DNA of 64,000 nt. It comes from Stygiobacter sp. GTDB taxonomy: Bacteria > Pseudomonadota > Alphaproteobacteria > Rhodospirillales > Magnetospirillaceae. A model generated the notes under the pieces. That model had not been told where the DNA came from and ran no database searches. It was given only the letters and a program-made list of their open reading frames with translations. The translations under genes and the position numbers were made by a program. The stretch is from positions 62,001 to 126,000 of the forward strand of contig VBWB01000004.1 of NCBI GenBank assembly GCA_006218045.1, written 5' to 3'. Shown in pieces: positions 19,000 to 28,493 of the stretch (positions within the stretch are counted from its first letter, which is position 1; every line of letters starts with the position of its first letter).

Positions 19000-19679
19000 T
19001 GATTGGCCTGGATCAGGCGATCCAGTTGGCTTCTGCTTTCCTTGTCGTACCCTTGTGCGGGCTTGCTGCCCGTCTCTGCCTGTTTCACCGCCGGGGCTGC
19101 CGGCTGCGGGGCAATATATTTGCGTAACGTCTGTTCCGCCCGCATCACATCCTCGGCCTCTTTCGACATCTGCCGGGCGTGGCCCTGAGCGGAGCCGAAA
19201 TTGTCCGGGGCCAGGCCGCGCAGGATGCCTGCACCGCGTTCCAGCCAGGGATAGCTTCGGGCCTCGGCCAGCCACGATGGCGGGGTCTCGGTGAGCATGG
19301 TGATCAATAGATGGGCAAGGCAGACCAGAACTGCACCCCTGACCAGACCGAATGCGAAACCCAGGGACGAATCGACGCTGTTGAGCGCGCTGCGCCGCAC
19401 CCGGTCGGCGGCGGCCTTGGTGATCATGGACAGCACGAAAAGCGTGATCAGGAACAAGGCGGCGCCGGCGGCGATGTCGGCCACCAGGGCACTGCCGATA
19501 TATTGCCGCGCCAAGGGCTGGACGTATTGGAAGCCGTAAAGAGCGGCCAGGGCGGCGCCGGCCCAGGCGGCGATGGCCAACACCTCGTGGACGAATCCGC
19601 GCAGGAAGGCGAAGCCGGCGGACCCCAGCAGAACGACGGCCACCACGATATCGACAGCGGTGATGGAAAGATTGCCCAT
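18996..19679 (-). CDS. cvpA: CvpA family membrane protein
   Basis: A 227-aa protein with four hydrophobic segments in its first 130 residues (DIVVAVVLLGSAGFAFLRGF onward), the usual CvpA domain, then a cytoplasmic or periplasmic charged tail of about 90 residues. CvpA was named for colicin V production and is linked to envelope integrity; in gammaproteobacteria it also precedes purF. ATG 19679 starts the first hydrophobic segment; the open frame before it overlaps the end of radA and is not family-like. It stands between radA (22-bp gap) and purF (4-bp overlap). Confidence 0.88.
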   Translation of the reverse strand: MGNLSITAVDIVVAVVLLGSAGFAFLRGFVHEVLAIAAWAGAALAALYGFQYVQPLARQYIGSALVADIAAGAALFLITLFVLSMITKAAADRVRRSALNSVDSSLGFAFGLVRGAVLVCLAHLLITMLTETPPSWLAEARSYPWLERGAGILRGLAPDNFGSAQGHARQMSKEAEDVMRAEQTLRKYIAPQPAAPAVKQAETGSKPAQGYDKESRSQLDRLIQANQ

Positions 19680-19701
19680 GGGGGATTCGGCTCTGTTGTC
19701 G

Positions 19702-21075
<1,374 letters not shown>

Positions 21076-21108
21076 GGGGCGGTCCTAAAGCGCGATTTCG
21101 GCGCGATC

Positions 21109-23016
21109 CTAGAGCGTGGCCCCCGGACTGGCAAGCGGAGTGGCAAGCGGCGCGGCGGGGAAGGTCAGGACCAGGCGGGCGCCGGGGTAATAACCGGGGT
21201 CAAAGGCGATGTGGCCGTCGTGACGCTCCATGATCTTGCGGCACAGGGCCAGACCGATGCCGACGCCGGAATATTGGCCGGGGCCGTGCAGGCGGCGGAA
21301 CAGGTCGAACAGCAACTGAGAAAACGCCGGGTCGATGCCGATGCCGTTATCGCTGACCGTGACCCGCCAGCCTCCGGGCGTTGGTTGGGCGGCAATGCAA
21401 ATATGCAGCTTTTCCACGGTGCGGAATTTGATGCTGTTTTCGATGATCTGAAAAAACAGCTCGGCCAGTTGCCGGCGACTGCCGATGATCTCGGGCAGGT
21501 GGCCGATTTCAATCTCGCTATCGTCCGGCAGGGACAATTTGTGCAAGGCGTCGTTCACCGCCAAGGACAGGGGCATGAGGTGCATGACCACCTGCTCCTG
21601 ACAGATCGAGGCATAGCGGTTCATGCCCTCGATCTGCAGTTTCATGCGCAAGGCGGCGGCCTGAAGGTAGGACAGGTCGTCGCTCAGTTCAGCCGAGGGT
21701 GTACCGCTGGCCCGGACATGGCGTTCGATCAACTGGCTGAAGCTGATGACCGCGCGCATGGGTTCCAGCAGATCGTGGGCGGTGACGAAGGTCACCCGTT
21801 CCAGCTCGGCGTTGCTCTCACGCAGGCGGGCCAAGGCGTCTTCCAGTTGATTGGCCCAGGCCTTGCGCTCGGTGATGTCTTCTTGCGACACGATCACCCG
21901 GTTCAAGGTCTGCTCGTGCCCGGTCGCCACCTTCCAGCGCAACAGGACATGGCGAAGTTCGCCATCCAGGGTGCGGACCACGGTATCGGTGGTCAGGGCC
22001 GTCTCACCCGTCCACAAGGCCCGCAACTGGGCCTGGAACGCCGGCAGCGAGTCCGGGGTGAAGATCAGCGGCAGGCGGTGCAGCAATTCTTCCCGGTTGC
22101 GGGCATGGTGCATGCTGATGGTGGCATCGTTGACGTCGATCACCCGCACCAAGTCGGCCAGGGCCAGGACTTCCGTCGGATTGGCCCGCATCCACGCGTC
22201 GATGTCGTCGATGTCGGGGCGATGCTTTTCCAAGGCGGCGGCGACGGCGGAGAAATCCTCTTCCCACAGCGATACCGGCGAGGCGGAAAACAGGATGCGC
22301 AAGCGGTGTTCGTTGGCGGCAAGTTCCTGGTGGCCCCGGGCCAGTTCCTGACGCATCAGGTTCAGGGTGCGGACCAGTTCCCACATTTCGTCACCGCTGT
22401 GGAAGTGGCCCAAATCCTGTTCCGGCGTTTCCGTCGGCCCCTGTCGGCCAAGTTCCTCGGCATAGTGGGCGATCAGGCGCAAGGGGCGGATCACCGATTG
22501 ATGGGTCAGGGCGTAGATGACCGCGCTCAACACCATGATCAGCGCCAGATTGACGGCCAGAATCCCCCACAGGCGCTGCACCATGCGCTGGTGAAGCCGG
22601 GCGGTGGTGGCGCTGACCCTTAATTGTCCCAGATCCATGATCTGGCCGTTATACAGGCGTTTCAGCGGGAACGTCCGCACGATGGCGTGGGCGGGCTCCT
22701 GGCCCAGGCGCACCAGCATTCTTCCTTGGCCATCCAACAGTTCCACCTGGGCGATGCCGGGCAATTGCAGCAAGCCTTTGAACACCAGCTCCAGCCGCTC
22801 GCGGTCTTCCAGCCAGACGTTTTCGGTGATGCTGGGCAGGGTGCCGCTTTCGACCTGGGCCAGGCGGTCCATCAACACGTCAAGGTCGCGGTGGTATTCC
22901 AGGTACAAAAGCGCCGATGTCAGGATCAGGGCGGCGATGCCGCCGGCCAGAACCACCCGGCGCAGCAAACGCCCGATCACCCCATGGGGACGGCGCATGA
23001 TGAAGGCGGACGACAC
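21109..23016 (-). CDS. Membrane sensor histidine kinase (HAMP-PAS-HisKA)
   Basis: 635 aa. A transmembrane helix at about 18-42, a periplasmic segment of about 100 residues, a second helix at about 147-170, a HAMP region, a PAS-like region ending IVSQEDITERKAW, then HisKA with the phospho-acceptor in VTAHDLLEPMRAV (near residue 418) and the ATPase domain (IIENSIKFR, DNGIGIDP, YSGVGIGLALCRKI). The HDLxEP box is the type seen in phytochrome-like kinases. No receiver domain or response regulator is adjacent. It lies 2 bases after a gene for a periplasmic binding protein, which probably supplies its ligand signal. Confidence 0.9.
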   Translation of the reverse strand: MSSAFIMRRPHGVIGRLLRRVVLAGGIAALILTSALLYLEYHRDLDVLMDRLAQVESGTLPSITENVWLEDRERLELVFKGLLQLPGIAQVELLDGQGRMLVRLGQEPAHAIVRTFPLKRLYNGQIMDLGQLRVSATTARLHQRMVQRLWGILAVNLALIMVLSAVIYALTHQSVIRPLRLIAHYAEELGRQGPTETPEQDLGHFHSGDEMWELVRTLNLMRQELARGHQELAANEHRLRILFSASPVSLWEEDFSAVAAALEKHRPDIDDIDAWMRANPTEVLALADLVRVIDVNDATISMHHARNREELLHRLPLIFTPDSLPAFQAQLRALWTGETALTTDTVVRTLDGELRHVLLRWKVATGHEQTLNRVIVSQEDITERKAWANQLEDALARLRESNAELERVTFVTAHDLLEPMRAVISFSQLIERHVRASGTPSAELSDDLSYLQAAALRMKLQIEGMNRYASICQEQVVMHLMPLSLAVNDALHKLSLPDDSEIEIGHLPEIIGSRRQLAELFFQIIENSIKFRTVEKLHICIAAQPTPGGWRVTVSDNGIGIDPAFSQLLFDLFRRLHGPGQYSGVGIGLALCRKIMERHDGHIAFDPGYYPGARLVLTFPAAPLATPLASPGATL

Positions 23017-23018
23017 GA

Positions 23019-23765
23019 TCAGCGGCCCGGAAGGATACGGGAGAAGGCCTTGTCCTGTAGACGCTGGTGGCTGCCATCGGCCTTCATCGCCACCAGTTCG
23101 GCGCTGATGAGCGGAACCAGGGCCGCATGGCGCTCATGCAGATACAGGTACATGGGAACCTGGGCCAGGGGCGGTTCCTGCACCTTGATGAGATGGTTCA
23201 ACTGATGGGCCTGCCATAACGCCTGCCAGCGTTCGTGCAAGATGGTGTCGGCACGGGCGTTTTGCAGCAATTGCACCAATTGGCGGGAATCCCGCGCCGT
23301 GGTCAGTTCGCGCACGCTCGGCAAATTTCGCTCGAAGATTTGCCAGCCGATGATGTGGGCGACGGACAACGGCGCCAGATCGCCCCAGGTCTTGATCACC
23401 GGATTGTCGGCATTGGTACAGGCAACGAAGTCATTGATGAAGATGGGTTCCGGCACCTGCACCAGATTGGGATAGTCTTTGTCCAATCCGCCGATTCGCG
23501 CCGCCAACCCGTCGTCGACGCCGTCATTGACCAGAGTGATGGCGCGAGCGGCGGCGGGATTGACGCTTAACGTCATGGCCACGCCGGTGCGTTTGGCCAG
23601 GGCCTCGATCAGCAGGTCGGTAAAGCCGTCCCGGTGCTCGGTCGTCCATGGTTCTCGCATGCCGGTGGTCAGGCTGAGCGGGCCATCCGCCGCCCAGGCG
23701 GGCAGGGCGGTCAACACCATGACGGTGGCAATGAGTACGCTAAGGCGTGATAGCACAATCATCAT
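23019..23765 (-). CDS. Periplasmic solute-binding protein, family 3-like
   Basis: About 248 aa. A signal peptide (residues about 1-25, ending PAWA) precedes a type II periplasmic binding fold of the amino-acid-binding family 3: TTGMREPWT at the start, LAKRTGVAMTL, AARIGGLDKDYPNLV and the C-terminal YLYLHERHAALVP typical of orphan sensor-associated versions. The start is one of two adjacent ATGs (23765, 23762). An in-frame TTG at 23795 is less likely. No ABC permease or ATPase is linked. Instead, the histidine kinase gene follows after 2 bases, so the protein more likely feeds a signalling pathway than a transporter. Confidence 0.82.
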   Translation of the reverse strand: MMIVLSRLSVLIATVMVLTALPAWAADGPLSLTTGMREPWTTEHRDGFTDLLIEALAKRTGVAMTLSVNPAAARAITLVNDGVDDGLAARIGGLDKDYPNLVQVPEPIFINDFVACTNADNPVIKTWGDLAPLSVAHIIGWQIFERNLPSVRELTTARDSRQLVQLLQNARADTILHERWQALWQAHQLNHLIKVQEPPLAQVPMYLYLHERHAALVPLISAELVAMKADGSHQRLQDKAFSRILPGR

Positions 23766-23822
23766 GCGGGACAGAATATCACGCAACCGGCCCAACTGAC
23801 GATGATCCTTAGGTCGCAGAAA

Positions 23823-23866
23823 CTAAGCCCGCAGTTCCATCTTGATTGGGCCTTCGGCCCGCGCGC
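23823..23866 (-). repeat. Second copy of the mlaF 3' end
   Basis: Read on the minus strand, 23823-23861 encodes ARAEGPIKMELRA-stop-like sequence: the last 12 residues match those of mlaF exactly. The true mlaF tail is 44 bases upstream (from 23867). Of 13 aligned codons including the stop, six differ, each by one base and all silently (TAG/TAA, GCT/GCC, CGG/CGC, CTG/TTG, GAA/GAG, CCA/CCG). It lies beyond the mlaF stop and is not translated with it. Confidence 0.88.
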
Positions 23867-24646
23867 TTAGGCGCGCAACTCCATCTTGATCGGGCCTTCG
23901 GCCCGGCCGTGAATGAACTGATCGACGTATTCGTTGCCGGAATGGTCGATGTCCTTGGCCGCCCCCACCCAGATCAGGCGACCCTTGTACAGCATGGCGA
24001 TGCGGTCGGCGATCTTGCGGGCCGAGGCCATGTCGTGGGTGATGGAAAGCGTGGTCGCTCCCAGTTCCTTGGTACATTCGACGATCAGGTCGTTGATGAC
24101 GTCGGCCATGATCGGGTCCAGCCCGGTGGTGGGCTCGTCGAAGAAGATGATTTCCGGGCTGGTGGCGATGGCACGGGCGAGGGCGACACGCTTTTGCATG
24201 CCGCCGGACAATTCCGCCGGAAACAGTTCCCCCGCCGATTCGGCCAACCCCACCTGGGCCAGTTTTTCGATGGCGATGGCATGGGCCTGATCGCGATCCA
24301 TGCCGCGGCCCTGGATCAGGCCGAAGGCGACGTTCTGCCACACCTTCAGGGAATCGAACAAGGCGGAGCCCTGGAACAGCATGCCGAATTTCAGCATCAT
24401 ACGGTCGCGCGCCTTGGATCGCATGCCGATGACTTCTTCGCCATCCACCGTGATCGAGCCTTTTTCCGGTCGCAGGATGCCGAGAATGGATTTCAGCAGT
24501 ACCGACTTGCCGGTGCCCGAACCGCCGATGATCACCACCGATTCGCCCTTGGCCACGCTCAGGTCGGCACCGTCCAGCACCACCTTCTTGCCAAAGGATT
24601 TGTGCACGTCGGAAAGGACGATTTTGGCCGGCGCGGTCATGCTCAT
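23867..24646 (-). CDS. mlaF: Phospholipid-transport ABC ATPase MlaF
   Basis: ATP-binding subunit of the Mla system, which moves phospholipids between the outer and inner membranes. The 259-aa protein has Walker A GGSGTGKSVLL near residue 42, the signature LSGGMQKRVALARAI near residue 145, and Walker B EIIFFDEPTTGLDP. It overlaps the mlaE stop by 4 bases. The MlaD, MlaC and MlaB genes expected in a full system are not in this cluster, so they must lie elsewhere or be absent. Just past the stop is a silent-diverged duplicate of its final 12 codons. Confidence 0.93.
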   Translation of the reverse strand: MSMTAPAKIVLSDVHKSFGKKVVLDGADLSVAKGESVVIIGGSGTGKSVLLKSILGILRPEKGSITVDGEEVIGMRSKARDRMMLKFGMLFQGSALFDSLKVWQNVAFGLIQGRGMDRDQAHAIAIEKLAQVGLAESAGELFPAELSGGMQKRVALARAIATSPEIIFFDEPTTGLDPIMADVINDLIVECTKELGATTLSITHDMASARKIADRIAMLYKGRLIWVGAAKDIDHSGNEYVDQFIHGRAEGPIKMELRA

Positions 24647-25416
24647 TTCCCGAAATAAAGGGCGGTGATGACGTAATTGAAGATCAGGATCATGATGGCC
24701 GCCGACACCACCGAATTGGTGGTGGCCGCACCCACGCCCTGGGCGCCGCCACGGGAATAATAGCCGTGATAGCAGCCCATCAGCGAAATGATGAAGCCGA
24801 ACACCGCCGCCTTGGTCAGGCCGGAAATGACGTCGATGGGTTCCAGGAATTCCCAGGTCCGCGCCAGATAGCTGGACGGGTTGAAGCCCAGCTTGTAGAC
24901 GCCGACGATATAGCCGCCGAAGACGCCGATGATGTCGGCCACCAGCACCAGGCAGGGCACCATCAGCAGTCCGGCCAGCAGCCGGGGCGCCACCAGATAC
25001 TTGAACGGATTAGTGGAAAGCGTGGTCAACGCGTCGATCTGCTCGGTCACCCGCATGGTGCCGATCTCGGCCGCCATCGAGGCGCCGATGCGTCCGGCCA
25101 CCATCAGCCCGGCCAGCACCGGGGCCAGTTCACGCGTTATCGACAGCACCACCACGGTGGCCACCGCGCTCTCGGCGGCGAAGCGGGAGAAGCCGGAATA
25201 GGATTGCAGCGCCAGCACCATGCCGGTGAACACGGCGGTCAGGCCGACCACCGGCAGCGAGTAATAGCCGATCTCGACCATGGCCCGCAGGGTCAGGCGC
25301 GGATAAAACGGCGGGCGGACGATGTGCGACAGGGCGGTGCCGGCAAAGGCCGACAACCGGCCAACATGGGACAGGAAGGCCAGGAAGATCCGACCGATGG
25401 CCGCGACGAAGTCCAT
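24643..25416 (-). CDS. mlaE: Phospholipid-transport permease MlaE
   Basis: Inner-membrane permease of the Mla ABC system, 257 aa with about five hydrophobic segments. Family hallmarks include MVEIGYYSLPVVGLTAVFTGMVLALQ, the ITRELAPVLAGLMVAGRIGASMAAEIGTMRVTEQ-type block and the short ending ITALYFGK. Start ATG 25416 shares a base with the alr stop (TGATG), and the end overlaps mlaF. The alr-mlaE-mlaF order is common in this class and suggests a single transcript. It lets MlaF power lipid movement at the cytoplasmic membrane. Confidence 0.93.
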   Translation of the reverse strand: MDFVAAIGRIFLAFLSHVGRLSAFAGTALSHIVRPPFYPRLTLRAMVEIGYYSLPVVGLTAVFTGMVLALQSYSGFSRFAAESAVATVVVLSITRELAPVLAGLMVAGRIGASMAAEIGTMRVTEQIDALTTLSTNPFKYLVAPRLLAGLLMVPCLVLVADIIGVFGGYIVGVYKLGFNPSSYLARTWEFLEPIDVISGLTKAAVFGFIISLMGCYHGYYSRGGAQGVGAATTNSVVSAAIMILIFNYVITALYFGK

Positions 25417-26525
25417 CAGGCATTTCCCCCGTTGTAGTCGCGCAGGTAGCGTCTGCCCAGGCTTGTCAGGATTTCATAGCCGATGGTACCGGCCTCGGCG
25501 GCCAGGGCGTCGACATCGTGATCGGGGCCGATCAGTTCGACCAGGGCGCCGGCATGCACGAGCCCGGGCGCCACGGCGCTGACGTCAACGGTGGTCAAAT
25601 CCATGGAAATGCGGCCTACGACCGGCACTTTTACCCCCCCGATGACACCAAAACCGCGATTACCCAAGGACCGGAACAAGCCATCGGCGTAACCGCAGGC
25701 GATGGTGGCGACCCGGCTCTTGGCCTTGAACCGATGGCTGGCACCATAACCAACGGTCTGGGGGGTGTCAACGTCGCGGACTTGCAGGATTTTTCCGTGC
25801 AAACGGACGGTCTGACGCAACGGATTGGGGCTGTCCGGCTGGGGGTTCACCCCATAAAGCGCCGCCCCCGGACGGATCAGGTCGAAATGATAGTCAGCAC
25901 CCAGGAAAACGGTGGAACTGGCCGCCAGCGATCGCGGCGCGCTCATTCCCAGGCGGTCGGCCAACAGGGTGAAACGATCCAATTGCCGACGGTTCATGGC
26001 GTGATCGCGTTCGTCGGCGCAGGCCATGTGGCTCATGACCAGGACCGGCTCGATGCCGTCCAGCCGGCGCTTGTCATCGGCCAGCAGGTCCACCGCCGCC
26101 CGGTCCAGGCCCAGGCGGTTCATGCCGCTGTCGATGTGGATGGCGGCGGGCAAGGGACGACCGCCGGCGGCGGCGAAGCCGGACCACAAGCCGATCTGTT
26201 CCGGGCTGTTGAGCACCGGGATCAGTTGATGGCCGATGAAATCGGCGCCGGTGCCCGGCAGCACCCCGCCCAGCACCAGGATGCGGGCATCGTTCACATG
26301 CGGGCGCAGGCTGATGCCTTCATCGATGGTGGCGACGAAGAAGGTGGTGCAGCCGGCCTTGCGCAAGGCCCGTCCCACCGGCGCCGCGCCCAGGCCGTAG
26401 CCGTCGGCCTTGACCACTCCGGCGGCTTCGGCTCCCGCTGCCCGGGCGGCGAGGGTGCGCCAATTGTCGGCGATGGCGTCGAGGTCGATGGAAAGAATGC
26501 CGGTGGCACGATCGTGAGCGGTCAT
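25416..26525 (-). CDS. alr: Alanine racemase
   Basis: PLP enzyme that converts L-alanine to D-alanine for peptidoglycan. The 369-aa protein has the PLP lysine in VVKADGYGLGAAP (near residue 39), AIHIDSGMNRLG, ALYGVNP, and the catalytic tyrosine in GYGASHRF near residue 265, followed by CGYADGLFR and RISMDLTTVDV. It is the first gene of the alr-mlaE-mlaF run. A dispersed palindromic repeat lies upstream. Single cytoplasmic enzyme with all expected active-site residues. Confidence 0.95.
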   Translation of the reverse strand: MTAHDRATGILSIDLDAIADNWRTLAARAAGAEAAGVVKADGYGLGAAPVGRALRKAGCTTFFVATIDEGISLRPHVNDARILVLGGVLPGTGADFIGHQLIPVLNSPEQIGLWSGFAAAGGRPLPAAIHIDSGMNRLGLDRAAVDLLADDKRRLDGIEPVLVMSHMACADERDHAMNRRQLDRFTLLADRLGMSAPRSLAASSTVFLGADYHFDLIRPGAALYGVNPQPDSPNPLRQTVRLHGKILQVRDVDTPQTVGYGASHRFKAKSRVATIACGYADGLFRSLGNRGFGVIGGVKVPVVGRISMDLTTVDVSAVAPGLVHAGALVELIGPDHDVDALAAEAGTIGYEILTSLGRRYLRDYNGGNA

Positions 26526-26544
26526 CGAATTATGTCCTTGCGAC

Positions 26545-26627
26545 TTTTCCGCGACTCCTGGATTCCCGCTTTCGCGGGAATGACGGAAACATAAAAGTCG
26601 TCATGCCCGCGCAGGCGGGCATCCAGG
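26545..26627. repeat. Dispersed palindromic repeat, copy 1
   Basis: Two hairpins: ATTCCCGCTTTCGCGGGAAT (26571-26582 region) and TGCCCGCGCAGGCGGGCA (from 26603). Reverse-complemented, 26545-26586 matches the core of two other copies in the window (35618-35741 and 37826-37942), sharing the ATCCAGGAGTCGCGGAAAA segment. It sits between alr and the GIY-YIG gene. Confidence 0.8.
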
Positions 26628-26633
26628 AATGTA

Positions 26634-26924
26634 TCAGCGCATGATGTCATCATACAAATCGCGCCAATCCGGGTTGGTGGTCTCGATCAGTTCCAACTTC
26701 CATTCCCGTCGCCATTTCTTCAGTTGTTTTTCCCGTAAGATGGCATCGGGCATTGTTTCAAAGGCTTCGACGTGGACCAGGGTATGGACTTGGTACTGCT
26801 TGGTAAAGCCCGCGGTCACGTCGTTTTTATGTTTCCACAGGCGTTTGGCAAGGTCGCTGGTGACGCCGATATACAAGGTTCCGTTTCTGCCGCTGGCCAG
26901 GATATAGACGCAGGGGCGTTTCAT
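26634..26924 (-). CDS. GIY-YIG nuclease family protein
   Basis: A 96-aa single-domain protein. The GIY-YIG core is present as CVYILASGRNGTLYIGVTSDL, with an arginine-type helix afterwards (AKRLWKHKNDV), a Tyr in FTKQYQVHTLV and Glu in HVEAFET; the tail RREWKLELIE is typical of the UvrC/YhbQ-like stand-alone group. The family cuts DNA, but the cellular role of these small members is unknown. It is lower in GC than its neighbours and adjoins a dispersed repeat, so it may have arrived by transfer. It separates dnaB from alr, which are otherwise neighbours in relatives. Confidence 0.9.
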   Translation of the reverse strand: MKRPCVYILASGRNGTLYIGVTSDLAKRLWKHKNDVTAGFTKQYQVHTLVHVEAFETMPDAILREKQLKKWRREWKLELIETTNPDWRDLYDDIMR

Positions 26925-26972
26925 GTCGTCACATCGTCCTGCCGCGCGGAAATGATGGCAAGGGAACGGTCA

Positions 26973-28466
26973 TCAATACCCCGGTTCTTCGTAATGGTCG
27001 CCGGACATCAGATTGCCGAACTTGGTGAACTCGCCCTGGAAGGCCAGACGCACGGTGCCGACCGGGCCGTGACGCTGCTTGGCGATGATGACTTCGGCGG
27101 TGTTCCACACCTCTTCGCAGCGTTGCTGCCATTTGGCATGGCGTTCATTGAACTTTTCCGGCGTTTCGTCCGGGCGTTGGCCCGGCTCGGCCCGTTCCAG
27201 GTAATATTGTTCGCGGAAGACGAACATCACCACGTCGGCGTCCTGTTCGATCGAGCCCGATTCGCGCAGATCCGACAATTGCGGACGTTTGTCCTCGCGC
27301 TGTTCGACCGCGCGCGACAACTGCGACAGGGCGATCACCGGCAGATCCAGTTCCTTGGCCAGGGCTTTCAGACCACGGGTGATTTCCGACACCTCCTGCA
27401 CCCGACTTTCGGCGGTCGCCCCCGAGCCGCGCAGCAATTGCAGGTAATCGACCACGATCAGGTGCAGGCCCTGCTGGCGCTTGAGGCGCCGGGCCCGGGT
27501 GCGCACGGCGGAAATGCTGAGCGCCGGGGTGTCGTCGATGTGCAGCGGCAGGCGGTGCAGTTCCTGCGCCGCCACCACCAGACGCTCGAACTCGTCGTTG
27601 GACATCTCGCCCTGGCGGATTTTATGGCTCTGGATTTCCGCCGCCTCGGCCAGGATACGGGTGGCCAGCTGTTCCGACGACATTTCCAGCGAGAAGAAGG
27701 CGACGACGCCGCCATCGGCGGCCTTTTTGTTGCCCAGCGCGTCCACTTCCTCGCGGTAAGCCTTGGCGGCGTTATAGGCGATGTTGGTGGCCAGCGAGGT
27801 CTTGCCCATGGACGGGCGCCCGGCCAGGATCAGCAGATCCGACGGATGCAGGCCGCCCAGTTTCTTGTCCAGGTCGATCAGCCCGGTGGGCACGCCCGAC
27901 AGCTTGCCCTGGCGCTTATGCGCCGATTCGGCTTGCTTGACCGCTTCCACCAGCACTTGGCCGAAGGTCTCGAAGCCGCCCTCGGTCTGGCCGGTGGTGG
28001 CCAATTCGTAAAGCTGCGCTTCGGCCCGACCGATCTGGTCCATGGCCGGCTCGTCGATCTTGGGGGCGTGGGCCTGATTGACCATGGTCTCACCCAGCTC
28101 GATCAATTCACGCCTGAGATGCAGGTCATGGATCAGCTTGGCGTAATCCTCGGCGTCGATGATCGACACCACCGCATTGGCCAATTGCGCCAGATAGGGG
28201 GTGCCGCCCAGTTCTTCCAGGCCGCCGTCATGCTGGAAATAGGTGGTCAGGGTCACCGGATTGGCGATCTGGCCGCGTTCGATCAGCTTGGCGCAGGCGG
28301 CGAAGACCCTGCCATGGGTGGGGTCGGCGAAATGTTCCGGCCGCAGATATTCCGACACCCGCTCAAAGGTGCGGTTGTTGAGCAAGATGGCGCCCAGCAG
28401 CGCCTGCTCCGCTTCATAATTATGCGGCGGGGTGCGGAAGGTGATGGTTTCTTCTGGGTTCGACAT
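26973..28466 (-). CDS. dnaB: Replicative DNA helicase
   Basis: Hexameric helicase that unwinds DNA at the replication fork, 497 aa. The N-terminal DnaB domain begins with PPHNYEAEQALLGAILLNN. Walker A is GRPSMGKTSLATNIAYNAA near residue 215, with the Walker B region LIVVDYLQLL and the arginine-finger region around VSEITRGLKALAKEL. The C-terminal LSQLSRAVEQREDKRPQLSD motif is intact. No intein is present. Its start is preceded by GCCGGAACC with only a modest ribosome binding site. It is probably expressed on its own. Confidence 0.96.
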   Translation of the reverse strand: MSNPEETITFRTPPHNYEAEQALLGAILLNNRTFERVSEYLRPEHFADPTHGRVFAACAKLIERGQIANPVTLTTYFQHDGGLEELGGTPYLAQLANAVVSIIDAEDYAKLIHDLHLRRELIELGETMVNQAHAPKIDEPAMDQIGRAEAQLYELATTGQTEGGFETFGQVLVEAVKQAESAHKRQGKLSGVPTGLIDLDKKLGGLHPSDLLILAGRPSMGKTSLATNIAYNAAKAYREEVDALGNKKAADGGVVAFFSLEMSSEQLATRILAEAAEIQSHKIRQGEMSNDEFERLVVAAQELHRLPLHIDDTPALSISAVRTRARRLKRQQGLHLIVVDYLQLLRGSGATAESRVQEVSEITRGLKALAKELDLPVIALSQLSRAVEQREDKRPQLSDLRESGSIEQDADVVMFVFREQYYLERAEPGQRPDETPEKFNERHAKWQQRCEEVWNTAEVIIAKQRHGPVGTVRLAFQGEFTKFGNLMSGDHYEEPGY

Positions 28467-28493
28467 GGCCGGAACCCTAGCAGAAGAAGCGGG

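Noticed and set aside
17563-19002. A 479-residue plus-strand frame opposite purF
   Set aside because: Its composition is the complement of purF codons (Asp/Gly/His-rich), and purF is certain.
23823-24341. A 172-residue minus-strand frame ending in the second mlaF tail
   Set aside because: It is another frame of mlaF that happens to join the duplicated tail in phase; its body is Arg/His-rich and non-homologous. Only the tail is meaningful.
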